Source: G965261055 sp965261055 [NCBI: Fibrobacteria bacterium] (GTDB taxonomy: Bacteria > Fibrobacterota > Fibrobacteria > UBA11236). From it: a DNA stretch of 64,000 nt. Under the pieces are notes generated by a model. It saw nothing but the letters and a program-made list of their open reading frames with translations, had not been told where the DNA came from and made no database searches. Positions 19,370 through 29,166 of this stretch are shown here, piece by piece. Numbering within the stretch: position 1 is the stretch's first letter; each line of letters starts with the position of its first letter. The translations under genes and the position numbers were made by a program. The stretch covers positions 496,001 through 560,000 of the forward strand of contig OZ253440.1 in assembly GCA_965261055.1 (NCBI GenBank), given 5' to 3'.

Positions 19370-19936
19370 ATGGGCACAATCAATGCAAATGATTTAAAAA
19401 AAAGAACACGTATTTTAGTTGATGAACAGCCATGGGAGGTTATAAGTTCTGACTTTGTAAAACCTGGAAAAGGACAAGCTTTTACCCGATCTAAAATAAA
19501 AAACTTACTTACGGATCGAGTCATTGAAAGAACTTATAAATCTAATACAAGTATAGAAACAGTAGATGTTATTTTTAAAAAAATGCAATATCTTTACAAC
19601 GATCAAACAAATTGGTCTTTTATGGATCCAACAACTTATGAACAAATCGATGTTACCAAGGATCTACTAGGAGATCATGTTAAATGGTTTTTGGATGGTA
19701 TTGATTGTGAAATAGGGTTTTGGGATGAAAAAATTATTTCGGTTGTATTACCTAATTTTTTAGTTTATACAGTTACCTATACAGAACCAACTGTTAAAGG
19801 TAATACTGCTACAAATATTACAAAAGATGCCACAATTGAAACAGAAGCAGTTGTACAAGTTCCATTATTTATTGATAATAATATGAAAATTAAAATAGAT
19901 ACGCGAACAGGTAGGTATGTTGAAAGAGTTAAATGA
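19370..19936 (+). CDS. efp: Translation elongation factor P
   Basis: Relieves ribosome stalling at proline runs. At 188 residues it is the normal length, with three beta-barrel domains. The modification loop reads VKPGKGQAF and places a lysine at position 34, the residue beta-lysylated in EpmA/EpmB species; this agrees with the neighbouring epmB-like gene. The C-terminal signature VPLFIDNNMKIKIDTRTGRY is intact. Confidence 0.97.
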   Translation: MGTINANDLKKRTRILVDEQPWEVISSDFVKPGKGQAFTRSKIKNLLTDRVIERTYKSNTSIETVDVIFKKMQYLYNDQTNWSFMDPTTYEQIDVTKDLLGDHVKWFLDGIDCEIGFWDEKIISVVLPNFLVYTVTYTEPTVKGNTATNITKDATIETEAVVQVPLFIDNNMKIKIDTRTGRYVERVK

Positions 19937-19943
19937 AGTATCT

Positions 19944-21203
19944 ATGTTTTACTTTGTATTATTAGCTGTCATTTTGCTTGTTGATAATTTACAAGCTAAA
20001 ACTCTTCAAATCTGGGTTAACTCTCCAACAGATGTTCAATATTACGCTCATATGGTGGAACTTTATCAAAAGAAAAATCCAAAATTCAAAGCAGAAATAA
20101 AACATTACGGTTTTAAAGAGTTACCAGATAAACTGACTTTAGCAATTAAAACCAGTATAAATCCGCCAGATATTGTCCAAATTGACGAATTATTTTTTAG
20201 TCTGTATTTACCTAATCAAATCCCCTTTTTAGATATTAGTAAGCAATTTAAAAAATCTAAATTAAGCTTAACAATTTTACCACAAAGAGCCCAACTGTTT
20301 TCTTTTAAAGATAAACAGTATGGAATTCCTCAATCAATGAGTACGGTTGTTCTTTATTATCGCAGTGATTTATTTGAAATAAATAATATAAAGCCTGAAG
20401 ATATTGATACTTGGGATAAATTTATTCAAATAGGTTTGAAACAAAAAGAAAGTAGTCTTATTGCTTTAGATTGGTCCTACTTTAGTATTTTAATGCATCA
20501 AAGAGGTTTTCCTATTTTTGATGAAAACGGAACCTTTTTATCAAGAAGTCCTCAAGTTAAAAAGATGGTTAAATTTTTTCAAAGATTAAAAGAAGACAGT
20601 ATTGGAAGGATACCAGATCGAGGGCATATTTTTGAACCTGTTTTTTTTCAAGGAGATGTTAAAGCAAATGAAGTGATGTCTGTCATTGGTGCTGGATGGT
20701 ATGGATTAGATATGATTCGAAATTTTAGTGATTCAACACAATCTTGGAAGGCAATGCCTCTTCCTCGTTGGACTGATTATGAATCAAATCCTAGACGAAC
20801 ATCTAGCTTTTCGGGACAAGGACTTTTTATTTACAAAAATACAAAACAGCCTAACCAAAGTTGGAGCTTTATTGAATTTGTAATGAATAACCAAGAGGCA
20901 AATATTTTGCGATACACAATGGGTAATAGTTTAACAGCTAATACAGCATCGTGGTTTGATCCTCGTCTTTATAAAAAAGATTCTTTTTTAAAAAATCAAA
21001 GTTTGGGAGAACTTCTTTTAGAACTTTCCCCTCAAGCACCTTTTATTAAACAGACTCCTAAAAGGGCTATTTTTTATAATTTATTAAGAGAAAATTTTTG
21101 GCAATCATTGCTGGTAGCCTCTGACACAACAACGATTGAAAGCGATAAAACTAAAACTATTTTAGATAAATTAAAGTTAACTGTAGAGCAGTACTCTTTT
21201 TAA
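19944..21203 (+). CDS. Extracellular solute-binding protein (sugar-type, family 1)
   Basis: Periplasmic substrate-binding protein of the carbohydrate ABC type. I start it at the ATG at 19944 because that leaves a clean signal peptide (FYFVLLAVILLVDNLQAK); an ATG at 19917 would overlap efp and add a charged leader. Family features include LQIWVNSP, PPDIVQIDELF, YGIPQSMSTVVLYYRSDLFE, AWKAMPLPRW-like text and SGQGLFIY, matching MalE/UgpB-like proteins. Length is about 419 residues. No permease or ATPase genes are adjacent, so it must use components encoded elsewhere. Its substrate is unknown. Confidence 0.83.
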   Translation: MFYFVLLAVILLVDNLQAKTLQIWVNSPTDVQYYAHMVELYQKKNPKFKAEIKHYGFKELPDKLTLAIKTSINPPDIVQIDELFFSLYLPNQIPFLDISKQFKKSKLSLTILPQRAQLFSFKDKQYGIPQSMSTVVLYYRSDLFEINNIKPEDIDTWDKFIQIGLKQKESSLIALDWSYFSILMHQRGFPIFDENGTFLSRSPQVKKMVKFFQRLKEDSIGRIPDRGHIFEPVFFQGDVKANEVMSVIGAGWYGLDMIRNFSDSTQSWKAMPLPRWTDYESNPRRTSSFSGQGLFIYKNTKQPNQSWSFIEFVMNNQEANILRYTMGNSLTANTASWFDPRLYKKDSFLKNQSLGELLLELSPQAPFIKQTPKRAIFYNLLRENFWQSLLVASDTTTIESDKTKTILDKLKLTVEQYSF

Positions 21204-21221
21204 TTTTTCTTTAAAAATATT

Positions 21222-21926
21222 TTAAGTGTTAAATTGATTCACAACATTACCAATAATGATGACAACAGGTGATCCCATTTGTATTTGATCTAAATCTTTT
21301 AAACTACAGACACATTTTTTTTCATTAGAGTAACTTACATTTTGTAAAAGTGCTATGGGTGTATCTAAAGGATAATTTTGATGTAAAAGCTTATTTTGAA
21401 GCTCTTTTAGTTTAGTTGCTGCCATATATAAAACAAGTGTTTCTTTTTCAGAAGAGTTAAAACAATCTATATCAATATGATGAGCAGCCATAAAGGTTAA
21501 ATATTTAGCAGTACCTCTCATTGTAAGAGGTATTTGAGCATTTGCAGCAGCCGCTAAAGAAGCTGTAATTCCTGGTACAATTTCAACTTTAATATTTTTT
21601 TCTCTCAAAAACAATAGTTCTTCACCACCACGCCCAAAAATAAAAGGGTCACCACCTTTAAGGCGAATCACTTTATTGTACTTTAGAGTTGCTTCATATA
21701 ATAATTGATTAATTTCCGATTGTTTTTTAGAGTGTTTATCTTTTCTCTTCCCAACATAGGTTATTTTACAATTAGAAGGTTTATTTTTAATTAAAAAATC
21801 TTGGTTTATTAAATCGTCATAAAGTATAATATCTGCAGATTTAAGTAATTTATAAGCTTTTATTGTCATTAAATCTGGATCTCCTGGTCCAAATCCAACA
21901 AGATAAACTACAGGTTCTATTGACAT
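21222..21926 (-). CDS. cobA: Uroporphyrinogen-III C-methyltransferase
   Basis: SAM-dependent enzyme that methylates uroporphyrinogen III at C2 and C7 to precorrin-2, the entry to sirohaem and cobalamin. The 234 residues match the stand-alone SUMT form. Motifs are VGFGPGDPDLMTIKA at residue 10, YDDLI, RLKGGDPFIFGRGGEE near residue 84 and GITASLAAAA. Its first base overlaps the last base of mnmA, so it is translated with mnmA. No other sirohaem or cobalamin genes are in the window. Confidence 0.93.
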   Translation of the reverse strand: MSIEPVVYLVGFGPGDPDLMTIKAYKLLKSADIILYDDLINQDFLIKNKPSNCKITYVGKRKDKHSKKQSEINQLLYEATLKYNKVIRLKGGDPFIFGRGGEELLFLREKNIKVEIVPGITASLAAAANAQIPLTMRGTAKYLTFMAAHHIDIDCFNSSEKETLVLYMAATKLKELQNKLLHQNYPLDTPIALLQNVSYSNEKKCVCSLKDLDQIQMGSPVVIIIGNVVNQFNT

Positions 21927-23014
21927 TATAGAAACTCCGAAATAATACCACCACCAATTAAAGTATCATCTTGATAAAATACTGCAGATTGACCTTTTGT
22001 CACATCGTTAGAAAATGATTCTAGATGAATTTCGTAGCAAGAGTCTTTTCGTGTTTGAAACAAGACTTTAGCTTTGTAGATTTTTCCGTGATAGCGTACT
22101 TGACAATTATAAATCATTTCTTTTTTAGGATCTTGATTCCAAACACAATCTTTGATTTTAAATTGAGTAATTTTTAAATCTTCTTTTTTTCCAAGAACAA
22201 CTTGGTTTGCGGATACTTTTACTTCAATAACAAACCAAGGACCACCAGAAAGCCCTAAACCCTTTCTCTGCCCCCGACTATAACGGTAAAAACCTTGATG
22301 TCTTCCTAATTTAACGCCTTGAATGTCCACGAAATCTCCTTCATTTTGTGGAGATGGATTATATTGATTAATAAAATTTCGATAATTTGTTTCAACAAAA
22401 CAAATATCTTGAGAATCTGGTTTTTTTGCAGAAGCTAACTGATAATCGGAAGCCAGTTTTCGGACTTCTTCTTTTTTATAAGAGCCTAAAGGAAATAAAC
22501 AATGTGAAAGTTGTTTCTGAGATAGTCTATAAAGCATGTAGGTTTGATCTTTTTTAGGATCTAAGCCTCTTTTTAATTCATAAATACCTTGATTGTTTTT
22601 TTTAATACGAGCATAATGTCCTGTTGCTATTTTAAAATTTTCTTTACTTAAATTTAAAGAATCAATCAGTTTATCAATAGTAGTACCAAAGCGATTTTTT
22701 TCATTACACAGAACGCAAGGATTTGGGGTAAAACCATTTTGATAGTCTTCTACAAAAGGATCCACAATGTTTTGAGTGAATTCAACCATAGTATCAGCAG
22801 TGTGGTAGGGGACGCCTAAATTACGACATTGTTCTCTGCTTATATCAAGACAAACTGTATTACAACATTTAGATTCTGGCCAATGACGATGTGAAAAGCC
22901 AATAACTCCATACGATTGTTGATGTAAGAGATGCATAACAACTGCCGAGTCAACACCTCCACTTAGTGCTACTAAAACGGTTGTTGAAGAAGGTATTGTT
23001 GTTGTTTTATTCAT
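21926..23014 (-). CDS. mnmA: tRNA-specific 2-thiouridylase MnmA
   Basis: Installs 2-thiouridine at U34 of Lys, Glu and Gln tRNAs. The 362 residues include the PP-loop ALSGGVDSAVVMHLL (about residue 17), the first catalytic cysteine in NPCVLCN and the second in DSQDICFV. SRGQRKGLGLSGG marks the following domain. It is divergent from uvrA (126-base gap) and overlaps cobA by one base. It is functionally linked to mnmG at 45.9 kb. Confidence 0.96.
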   Translation of the reverse strand: MNKTTTIPSSTTVLVALSGGVDSAVVMHLLHQQSYGVIGFSHRHWPESKCCNTVCLDISREQCRNLGVPYHTADTMVEFTQNIVDPFVEDYQNGFTPNPCVLCNEKNRFGTTIDKLIDSLNLSKENFKIATGHYARIKKNNQGIYELKRGLDPKKDQTYMLYRLSQKQLSHCLFPLGSYKKEEVRKLASDYQLASAKKPDSQDICFVETNYRNFINQYNPSPQNEGDFVDIQGVKLGRHQGFYRYSRGQRKGLGLSGGPWFVIEVKVSANQVVLGKKEDLKITQFKIKDCVWNQDPKKEMIYNCQVRYHGKIYKAKVLFQTRKDSCYEIHLESFSNDVTKGQSAVFYQDDTLIGGGIISEFL

Positions 23015-23140
23015 ATTTAAATACTTAGATTAGAAATTAAAATAGAAATTTTTTTCCTTTGTAAACATTGCTTTAAAATCTAAGATTGATGAAAAACTAA
23101 AGTATAAATTCTATTTTTAATAAGAACTTACATTGTATTT

Positions 23141-26005
23141 ATGGCTTATTCTAAAAAAACACATCAAAATTTTATTGAAATTAAAGGAGCTAAAGAAAAT
23201 AATTTAAAAAATATCTCTTTAAAAATTCCTAGGGATGCCTTTACAGTTATCACAGGTCTGTCTGGAAGTGGAAAATCATCCTTAGCATTTGATACCATTT
23301 ATGCAGAAGGTCAAAGGCGCTATGTAGAGTCTTTAAATTCTTACGCTAGACAATTTCTAGGTATAATGAAAAAGCCAATAGTAGAATCTATAGAGGGTCT
23401 TTCTCCAGCTATTTCTATTGAACAGAAAACAACACATAAAAACCCTCGTTCCACTATAGCTACAGTAACTGAAATTTACGACTATTTAAGACTTCTTTAT
23501 GCTCGTATTGGAGAAATAGAGTGCTATCAATGTCAAAGGGTACTTGAAAATCAGACTATACAAAAAATTGTTGATCGTATTTTGTCTTTACCGATTAAAA
23601 GTAGAATTATGGTTATAGCACCTTTAGTAAGAGGTAAGAAAGGGGAGTACAAAAAGTTACTTGAAAAATTACAAAAAGATGGTTTTCCTAAAGTTCGTAT
23701 CAATCAAGAAATTTTTGATTTAGAAGATAAAATTGAATTAAATAAACAGCAAAAACATACAATAGAAGTGATTGTTGATCGTTTAATCATTCAGCCCAAG
23801 ATAAGACAAAGATTAACAGACTCTATAGAAACAAGTCTAAAACTTTCAGATAATCTTGTCAGTATTATTTATTCTAATGAAAATACAAATGATCATCAAG
23901 AAGATTTGTATTCAACACGTTATGGATGTGTCCATTGTGATATTTATTATGAAGAAATTGAACCTAGATCTTTTTCTTTTAATTCACCTTTTGGATCATG
24001 TAAAACTTGTGATGGTTTAGGGGTTCTAACTGATTTTAACGAAGAGTCTTTAATTGAAAATAGGGATTTAAGTATTAATCAAGGTTGTTTTTCATTATTT
24101 AATGAAGAAAACTCTAATTGGTATTTTACTCAAGTCAAAGTAATTTGTTTACAAAATAAAATTGATATGAACATTCCTTGGAAAAAGATACCAGTTGATT
24201 CTCAACAAATTATTTTGAATGGTAATGATTCTCTTGTGACAATTTCTTACGGAAAATCTATTTGTTATGAAACTCCTTTTGAAGGTCTACTTAATAATTT
24301 AAGAAAACGCTATCAAGAGACAAAATCTTCAAGAGCTAGAAAATTTATTTCTCGGTTTATGGATACTATAAATTGCCCAGATTGCCTTGGCAAAAGATTA
24401 CGTCGTGAAAGTTTAAATGTTAAAATTAAAAAATTTAATATTGACGATTTTTGTAAGCTTACAATTTCCAATTCTATTGAATTTATAGAGAGTTTAATTT
24501 TAACAAAAAATCAGAAAAAAATATCTGCACAAATTATAAAAGAAATTCAAAATCGTTTAGGTTTTTTACATAAAGTTGGTTTGTCCTACCTTACTCTTAA
24601 TAGAAAAGCAGAAACATTATCTGGAGGGGAAGCTCAACGGATACGATTAGCTTCTCAAATAGGATCTCAACTTTGTGGTGTTTTATATATTTTAGATGAA
24701 CCAAGTATAGGCCTTCATCAACGAGATAATACAAAACTATTAAGTGCTTTACAAAATCTAAGAGATTTAGGAAACACAGTTATCGTTGTTGAGCATGATC
24801 AAGAAACGATTGAACAAGCAGATTTTGTTGTTGATATTGGTCCAGGAGCAGGTGTTAACGGAGGAGAAGTTGTAATTGCAGACATACCAAAAAAAGTCTC
24901 TCAAGAATCAAAAAGTTTAACAGGTCAATACTTATCTGGAAAGTTAAGAATTGAAATTCCTTCAAAATTAAGAAAAAAAAATGGTCGCTTTTTAAAAATT
25001 TTTGGAGCAAACGGTAACAATTTGAAAAATATTACGATCTCTATTCCTTTAGAAGCTATGACAGTTATCACCGGAGTTTCTGGATCAGGAAAATCTACTT
25101 TAGTTAAAGGAACTTTATTTCCTATTTTATCACAACATTTTTATTCATCTAAACAGAAACCTTTAGGTTACAAGAAAATTGAAGGTTTAGAATATTTAAA
25201 TAAGGTTATTCATATTGATCAGTCTCCCATTGGAAGAACACCTCGTTCAAATCCAGCAACTTACACAGGATTATTTACACCGCTTAGAGATATTTTTGCT
25301 TCTTTAAAAGAGTCTATAATTAGAGGGTATCAAATAGGGCGGTTTAGTTTTAATGTTAAAGGTGGTCGTTGTGAGGCTTGTGAAGGTGATGGAGTAAAAA
25401 AAATTGAGATGCATTTTCTCTCTGATGTTTATGTTACTTGTGAACAATGTAAAGGTAAGCGTTACAATCGAGAAACTTTAGAAATTCTTTACAAAGAGTA
25501 CTCGATTAGTGATATTTTAGATTTTTCAGTGGCAGAAGCATTAAAAGTTTTTGAAAACATTCCTAAAATAAAAGATAAACTACAAACATTATTTGATGTA
25601 GGTTTGTCTTATATTAAATTGGGACAACCAGCAACTACATTGTCTGGAGGGGAAGCTCAGAGGATTAAATTAGCAACAGAACTCTCAAAAAAAGGAACAG
25701 GTCAAACGTTCTATATTTTAGATGAGCCAACAACGGGATTACATTTTGAAGATGTACGTTTACTTTTAATTGTTTTAAATAGTTTAATTGATAAGGGAAA
25801 TACTGTATTAATTATTGAACATAATTTAGATGTGATTAAAACGGCAGATTATTTAATTGATATTGGACCAGAAGGTGGTAAAGATGGTGGTGAAGTTTTA
25901 GCATGTGGAACACCTAAACAAGTTTCTAAAAATGAAAAATCATATACAGGAATTTATTTAAAAGAGATTTTTAATAAAAGTTTTTCTAAAAAAAATGATA
26001 AATAA
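23141..26005 (+). CDS. uvrA: Excinuclease ABC subunit A
   Basis: Damage-recognition ATPase of nucleotide excision repair. The 954 residues are full length. There are two ABC modules: Walker A GLSGSGKSS near residue 40 and GVSGSGKST near 645, with two LSGGEAQRI signatures (about 500 and 835) and ILDEPSIGLHQRD / ILDEPTTGLHFED. Zinc-finger cysteines appear as CVHCD...CKTCDG and CEACEG...CEQCKG. The stop overlaps the start of cmoB by 11 bases. Confidence 0.98.
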   Translation: MAYSKKTHQNFIEIKGAKENNLKNISLKIPRDAFTVITGLSGSGKSSLAFDTIYAEGQRRYVESLNSYARQFLGIMKKPIVESIEGLSPAISIEQKTTHKNPRSTIATVTEIYDYLRLLYARIGEIECYQCQRVLENQTIQKIVDRILSLPIKSRIMVIAPLVRGKKGEYKKLLEKLQKDGFPKVRINQEIFDLEDKIELNKQQKHTIEVIVDRLIIQPKIRQRLTDSIETSLKLSDNLVSIIYSNENTNDHQEDLYSTRYGCVHCDIYYEEIEPRSFSFNSPFGSCKTCDGLGVLTDFNEESLIENRDLSINQGCFSLFNEENSNWYFTQVKVICLQNKIDMNIPWKKIPVDSQQIILNGNDSLVTISYGKSICYETPFEGLLNNLRKRYQETKSSRARKFISRFMDTINCPDCLGKRLRRESLNVKIKKFNIDDFCKLTISNSIEFIESLILTKNQKKISAQIIKEIQNRLGFLHKVGLSYLTLNRKAETLSGGEAQRIRLASQIGSQLCGVLYILDEPSIGLHQRDNTKLLSALQNLRDLGNTVIVVEHDQETIEQADFVVDIGPGAGVNGGEVVIADIPKKVSQESKSLTGQYLSGKLRIEIPSKLRKKNGRFLKIFGANGNNLKNITISIPLEAMTVITGVSGSGKSTLVKGTLFPILSQHFYSSKQKPLGYKKIEGLEYLNKVIHIDQSPIGRTPRSNPATYTGLFTPLRDIFASLKESIIRGYQIGRFSFNVKGGRCEACEGDGVKKIEMHFLSDVYVTCEQCKGKRYNRETLEILYKEYSISDILDFSVAEALKVFENIPKIKDKLQTLFDVGLSYIKLGQPATTLSGGEAQRIKLATELSKKGTGQTFYILDEPTTGLHFEDVRLLLIVLNSLIDKGNTVLIIEHNLDVIKTADYLIDIGPEGGKDGGEVLACGTPKQVSKNEKSYTGIYLKEIFNKSFSKKNDK

Positions 26006-26978
26006 ACTATTTTCTAATTTCTATAGTTTAGATTTTTTTAAAAATTTAGATTGTAATTATTCTGAAATAGAATCTATTTTGGTTGAAAAGGAAAAAGCTT
26101 ATCAATATAAAAATTATCAACCTATGGTTGAATCATTCTTAAACCTACCGTTTGTTCAAACTCAGTATTTTAATTTTAGCACTGATGAAATTAAAATAGG
26201 AATAAAAAAAGAGCTTTCTTCTGAAGAATTTTTAAATATTGAAAAACATTTATTTAAGTTAATACCTTGGAGAAAAGGGCCATTTAATTTTTTTGGTCAT
26301 AAAATTGATACTGAATGGCAGTCTCAACTTAAATGGAAATTACTAAAACCTTTTATAAACCAGATTCAAAATAAGAAAGTCTTAGACATTGGAGCTAATT
26401 CAGGTTATTATATGTTTAAAATTTTAGAACATAAACCTAAATTCGTTCTCGGTATTGACCCAACAATACCTTTCAAATTACAATTTGAAACATTTAAAAA
26501 ATATCTCCCCTCTCTTCCTTGTTTTTATGAACTTCTAGGAATAGAAGATCTAATACACTTTCATAAATCATTTGACATTATCTTTTGTATGGGTATTTTA
26601 TATCACCAAAAATCACCTATTGATACTCTAAAAAATTTAAAGAAGGTCATTTCTAATCAAGGAAAAGTTTTCTTAGAAACACTTGTTATTAAAGGTGAAA
26701 ATGAATTTGTTCTTTCACCATACAAAACTTATGGTAAAATGAAGAATTGTTATTTTATACCAACAGTTAAAGCCTTGAAAGGTTGGTGTCTAAGAGCTGG
26801 TTTTCAAAAAATTAAACTTATATCTAATCTAAAAACGACATTAAATGACCAAAGAAATACACCATTCTATCCTAGGCCTATGCAAACATTAAAAGATTTT
26901 TTAGATCCAAAAAATAGATCTAAAACGATTGAAGGATATCCTGCCCATCAAAGAGTTTTGTTTGAGTTAGAAGCCTAA
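25995..26978 (+). CDS. cmoB: tRNA U34 carboxymethyltransferase CmoB
   Basis: Uses carboxy-SAM, made by CmoA, to form cmo5U at tRNA position 34. The 327 residues match CmoB length. The SAM motif reads VLDIGANSGYYMFKIL, followed by LGIDPT, then FDIIFCMGILYHQKSPIDTL and a C-terminal RTPFYP-like NTPFYPRPMQ. It overlaps uvrA by 11 bases and meets the convergent gene at 26,975 with a 4-base overlap. cmoA is not in the window. Confidence 0.93.
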   Translation: MINKLFSNFYSLDFFKNLDCNYSEIESILVEKEKAYQYKNYQPMVESFLNLPFVQTQYFNFSTDEIKIGIKKELSSEEFLNIEKHLFKLIPWRKGPFNFFGHKIDTEWQSQLKWKLLKPFINQIQNKKVLDIGANSGYYMFKILEHKPKFVLGIDPTIPFKLQFETFKKYLPSLPCFYELLGIEDLIHFHKSFDIIFCMGILYHQKSPIDTLKNLKKVISNQGKVFLETLVIKGENEFVLSPYKTYGKMKNCYFIPTVKALKGWCLRAGFQKIKLISNLKTTLNDQRNTPFYPRPMQTLKDFLDPKNRSKTIEGYPAHQRVLFELEA

Positions 26979-28099
26979 AAACCAACTTTAAGTTGAACGT
27001 TATGTATTCTCTGAAAATCTTGACTAATAATGGTGAGGTCTTCGGTCCATGTTCCGTAATCAAATGCTATAAAACTTAAAAAGTATATTCCAAAACCTAA
27101 GGTATAATTAAAGTTGTTATTAAGACCTGTGGCTAAACGACTTTCTAAGAAATCACCTAAGATTTCTTGTTTTAATTCTACTCCCATATTAATATGATTA
27201 AACGAGTTATTTTTATCTAAAAGTAAATTTTCATAATCAAGACTAAGGTTAACAGTTCTTCCAAAAACACTGGATTTGTCGTTTTGTAAAATTTTAGGAG
27301 AGTAGTTTAAACCAATAGTAAGTTCAGGAATAACATTATCTTTTCCTAATTTTAAAAATAAGTTCTGTAAAGAAGCTCCAGCAAGGAGAGACGGGCTTAC
27401 TTCCCAAAGTCCACCAATATCAACGCCTAAGCCGTTAGATAAAGTTGTTTTAGAAAAAACAAGGCTATCAAGTTGTCGAATATTTGCAATAAATATATTT
27501 AGGTTACTTAGTTTTTCTTGTCTAAGTAAACGCAAACCAATCCCTACAGATAATTTATCAGTCAAAGACCATCCTATACCAGCTTGTTGAGCTAAATTAT
27601 TTTCAAAATGAGAAAGACCTAAACTAGGAGCTAAAACACCTTGATCTAAGAAGGCGTAAGTTCTAGTATTCGCCCAAGTAGAAATCCCAAAATTTTGAAT
27701 TGCGAAGCCAAATTCTAAACCACCCCTAATTATAAAAGGTTCTCGATCAATAGACGCTAAATCACGATTAAATACACCTAAAGATATAACTTCTGAAACT
27801 GATCTAAAAGAAACTGATCTAAAATCAAATAAGTATTCTCTAATAAAATCCCCGTGAGCATTCGAAATAGTAGGGTGTACTCCAAACGAACCTATATCAC
27901 CAATTTGGAATTCTAAATTTAAATTGAAGATATAACTTCCCTCATCTAGTCCAGCTATATTGTAATTTAAAGCGTCTTTACCTGTTGCAACAGCGACAAA
28001 GGCATTACCCATTGTTTTTGCTCTTAATGTTTCATAAGAAGGACTTTGTATTGAAGCGAAAGAGAATGTAATAAAAAATGTAATAAAATAAAATTTCAT
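26975..28099 (-). CDS. PorV-like outer-membrane beta-barrel protein
   Basis: A probable outer-membrane beta-barrel of the PorV/FadL-like type. I start at the ATG at 28099 because it gives a clean signal peptide (MKFYFITFFITFSFASIQS); an ATG 15 bases upstream is possible. The mature N-terminus has the family-like RAKTMGNAFVAVATGKDALNYN, then alternating amphipathic strands and a terminal phenylalanine (KVGF), typical of barrels. In T9SS bacteria PorV is a secretion component, but many relatives have no known role, so this is a fold-level call. A 15-base unit is duplicated in frame at 27795-27824. The lipoprotein gene at 28177-29088 lies just upstream and probably shares its transcript. Confidence 0.65.
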   Translation of the reverse strand: MKFYFITFFITFSFASIQSPSYETLRAKTMGNAFVAVATGKDALNYNIAGLDEGSYIFNLNLEFQIGDIGSFGVHPTISNAHGDFIREYLFDFRSVSFRSVSEVISLGVFNRDLASIDREPFIIRGGLEFGFAIQNFGISTWANTRTYAFLDQGVLAPSLGLSHFENNLAQQAGIGWSLTDKLSVGIGLRLLRQEKLSNLNIFIANIRQLDSLVFSKTTLSNGLGVDIGGLWEVSPSLLAGASLQNLFLKLGKDNVIPELTIGLNYSPKILQNDKSSVFGRTVNLSLDYENLLLDKNNSFNHINMGVELKQEILGDFLESRLATGLNNNFNYTLGFGIYFLSFIAFDYGTWTEDLTIISQDFQRIHNVQLKVGF

Positions 28100-28176
28100 A
28101 GTGTTATAACACAAATGAGAAAAAATTAAAAAGCAAGAAGAATTAAAAAGTTATCAAGGACTACTTAGTAAACTAT

Positions 28177-29088
28177 CTAAATTAATGGTAAAGTTGCTAA
28201 AGAGGAGGGATATTTTGTGTCTTCATCAACATAACCATCTCCATCATCATCTAAACCATTTAAAATTTCTTCATCTATAACACCATCATTATCATTATCT
28301 AAAGAATCAAAAAACTGATAATAACTTAAAGTATTTGCTATAATATCTATGTCAGATTTAAAAGCAAGAATATCATCAAATATGTTAGATTTTAAAGTCA
28401 ATACAGTTAAGGCAGTCGAAAATTGTTGTGCTTTCATCGAAGAAAAACGAAGAAATGTATTTATAGATTCTATTTTTTCTAAAAATCCAATAGTATCACC
28501 AGCAAGGAGTTTTACACTTTTTATAATTCGAACATGAACATTATTCAAGTCTTTTCTAAACTCCTTCAAGACTACAGAAATTTTTGCTGTATCTTCTGCA
28601 TTAATAATTTGGTTAGAATCAATATCTTGTGGAAAAATAAAAAGCTCAATAAACGCTGTTACAACAAAATCAATACTGACTTGTTCAAATGGAATTCTTC
28701 CATCCATTTTTTTAGCTGTATCTCTTACATAAAAAGTATTTAGTATACTATTTATTTGAGGTAAAACACTTAAGTAGTCTGTTAACAAATCCAAATTCTT
28801 ATTTAAAATCTTTCGGGGTAGGTTCTTATCAGAGTCATCATTATCAACGATATCTGTTATAAGCTCACCAAGTCTAACAGTTTGTTTTAGAGATTTCAAT
28901 AAACCAAGATAGGCTTCTGAATCGCTACTATCGTTGCTAATTGCCTGACTAAAACTTGCTTCAGCTAACTTAAAATTCCCTTCTTGAAATCGTTTTTGCC
29001 CCTCAACTACTTTAGATGAACTAGGAGGGACGACCAAGTCCATTTCACAACTAAAAACAACTAAAAAAACAACTAAGTAACGAGACAT
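28177..29088 (-). CDS. Lipoprotein with TPR-like segment and calcium-binding repeats
   Basis: A 303-residue lipoprotein (lipobox VFSC, Cys14). Residues about 28-65 resemble a tetratricopeptide pair (EGQKRFQEGNFKLAEASFSQ and the following helix). The middle is helical and unrecognised. The C-terminus holds two acidic repeats, DNDNDGVIDEE and DDDGDGYVDEDT, of the thrombospondin-3/EF-hand-like calcium-binding type. It lies 77 bases upstream of the PorV-like gene on the same strand, so the two envelope proteins are probably made together. Function unknown. Confidence 0.7.
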   Translation of the reverse strand: MSRYLVVFLVVFSCEMDLVVPPSSSKVVEGQKRFQEGNFKLAEASFSQAISNDSSDSEAYLGLLKSLKQTVRLGELITDIVDNDDSDKNLPRKILNKNLDLLTDYLSVLPQINSILNTFYVRDTAKKMDGRIPFEQVSIDFVVTAFIELFIFPQDIDSNQIINAEDTAKISVVLKEFRKDLNNVHVRIIKSVKLLAGDTIGFLEKIESINTFLRFSSMKAQQFSTALTVLTLKSNIFDDILAFKSDIDIIANTLSYYQFFDSLDNDNDGVIDEEILNGLDDDGDGYVDEDTKYPSSLATLPLI

Positions 29089-29166
29089 GAATACCCCAAA
29101 TTTGATATAACTACCAATATATAATATTAAAATACATTTGTCAAAAATAAGCGATATGCTCTTTAA

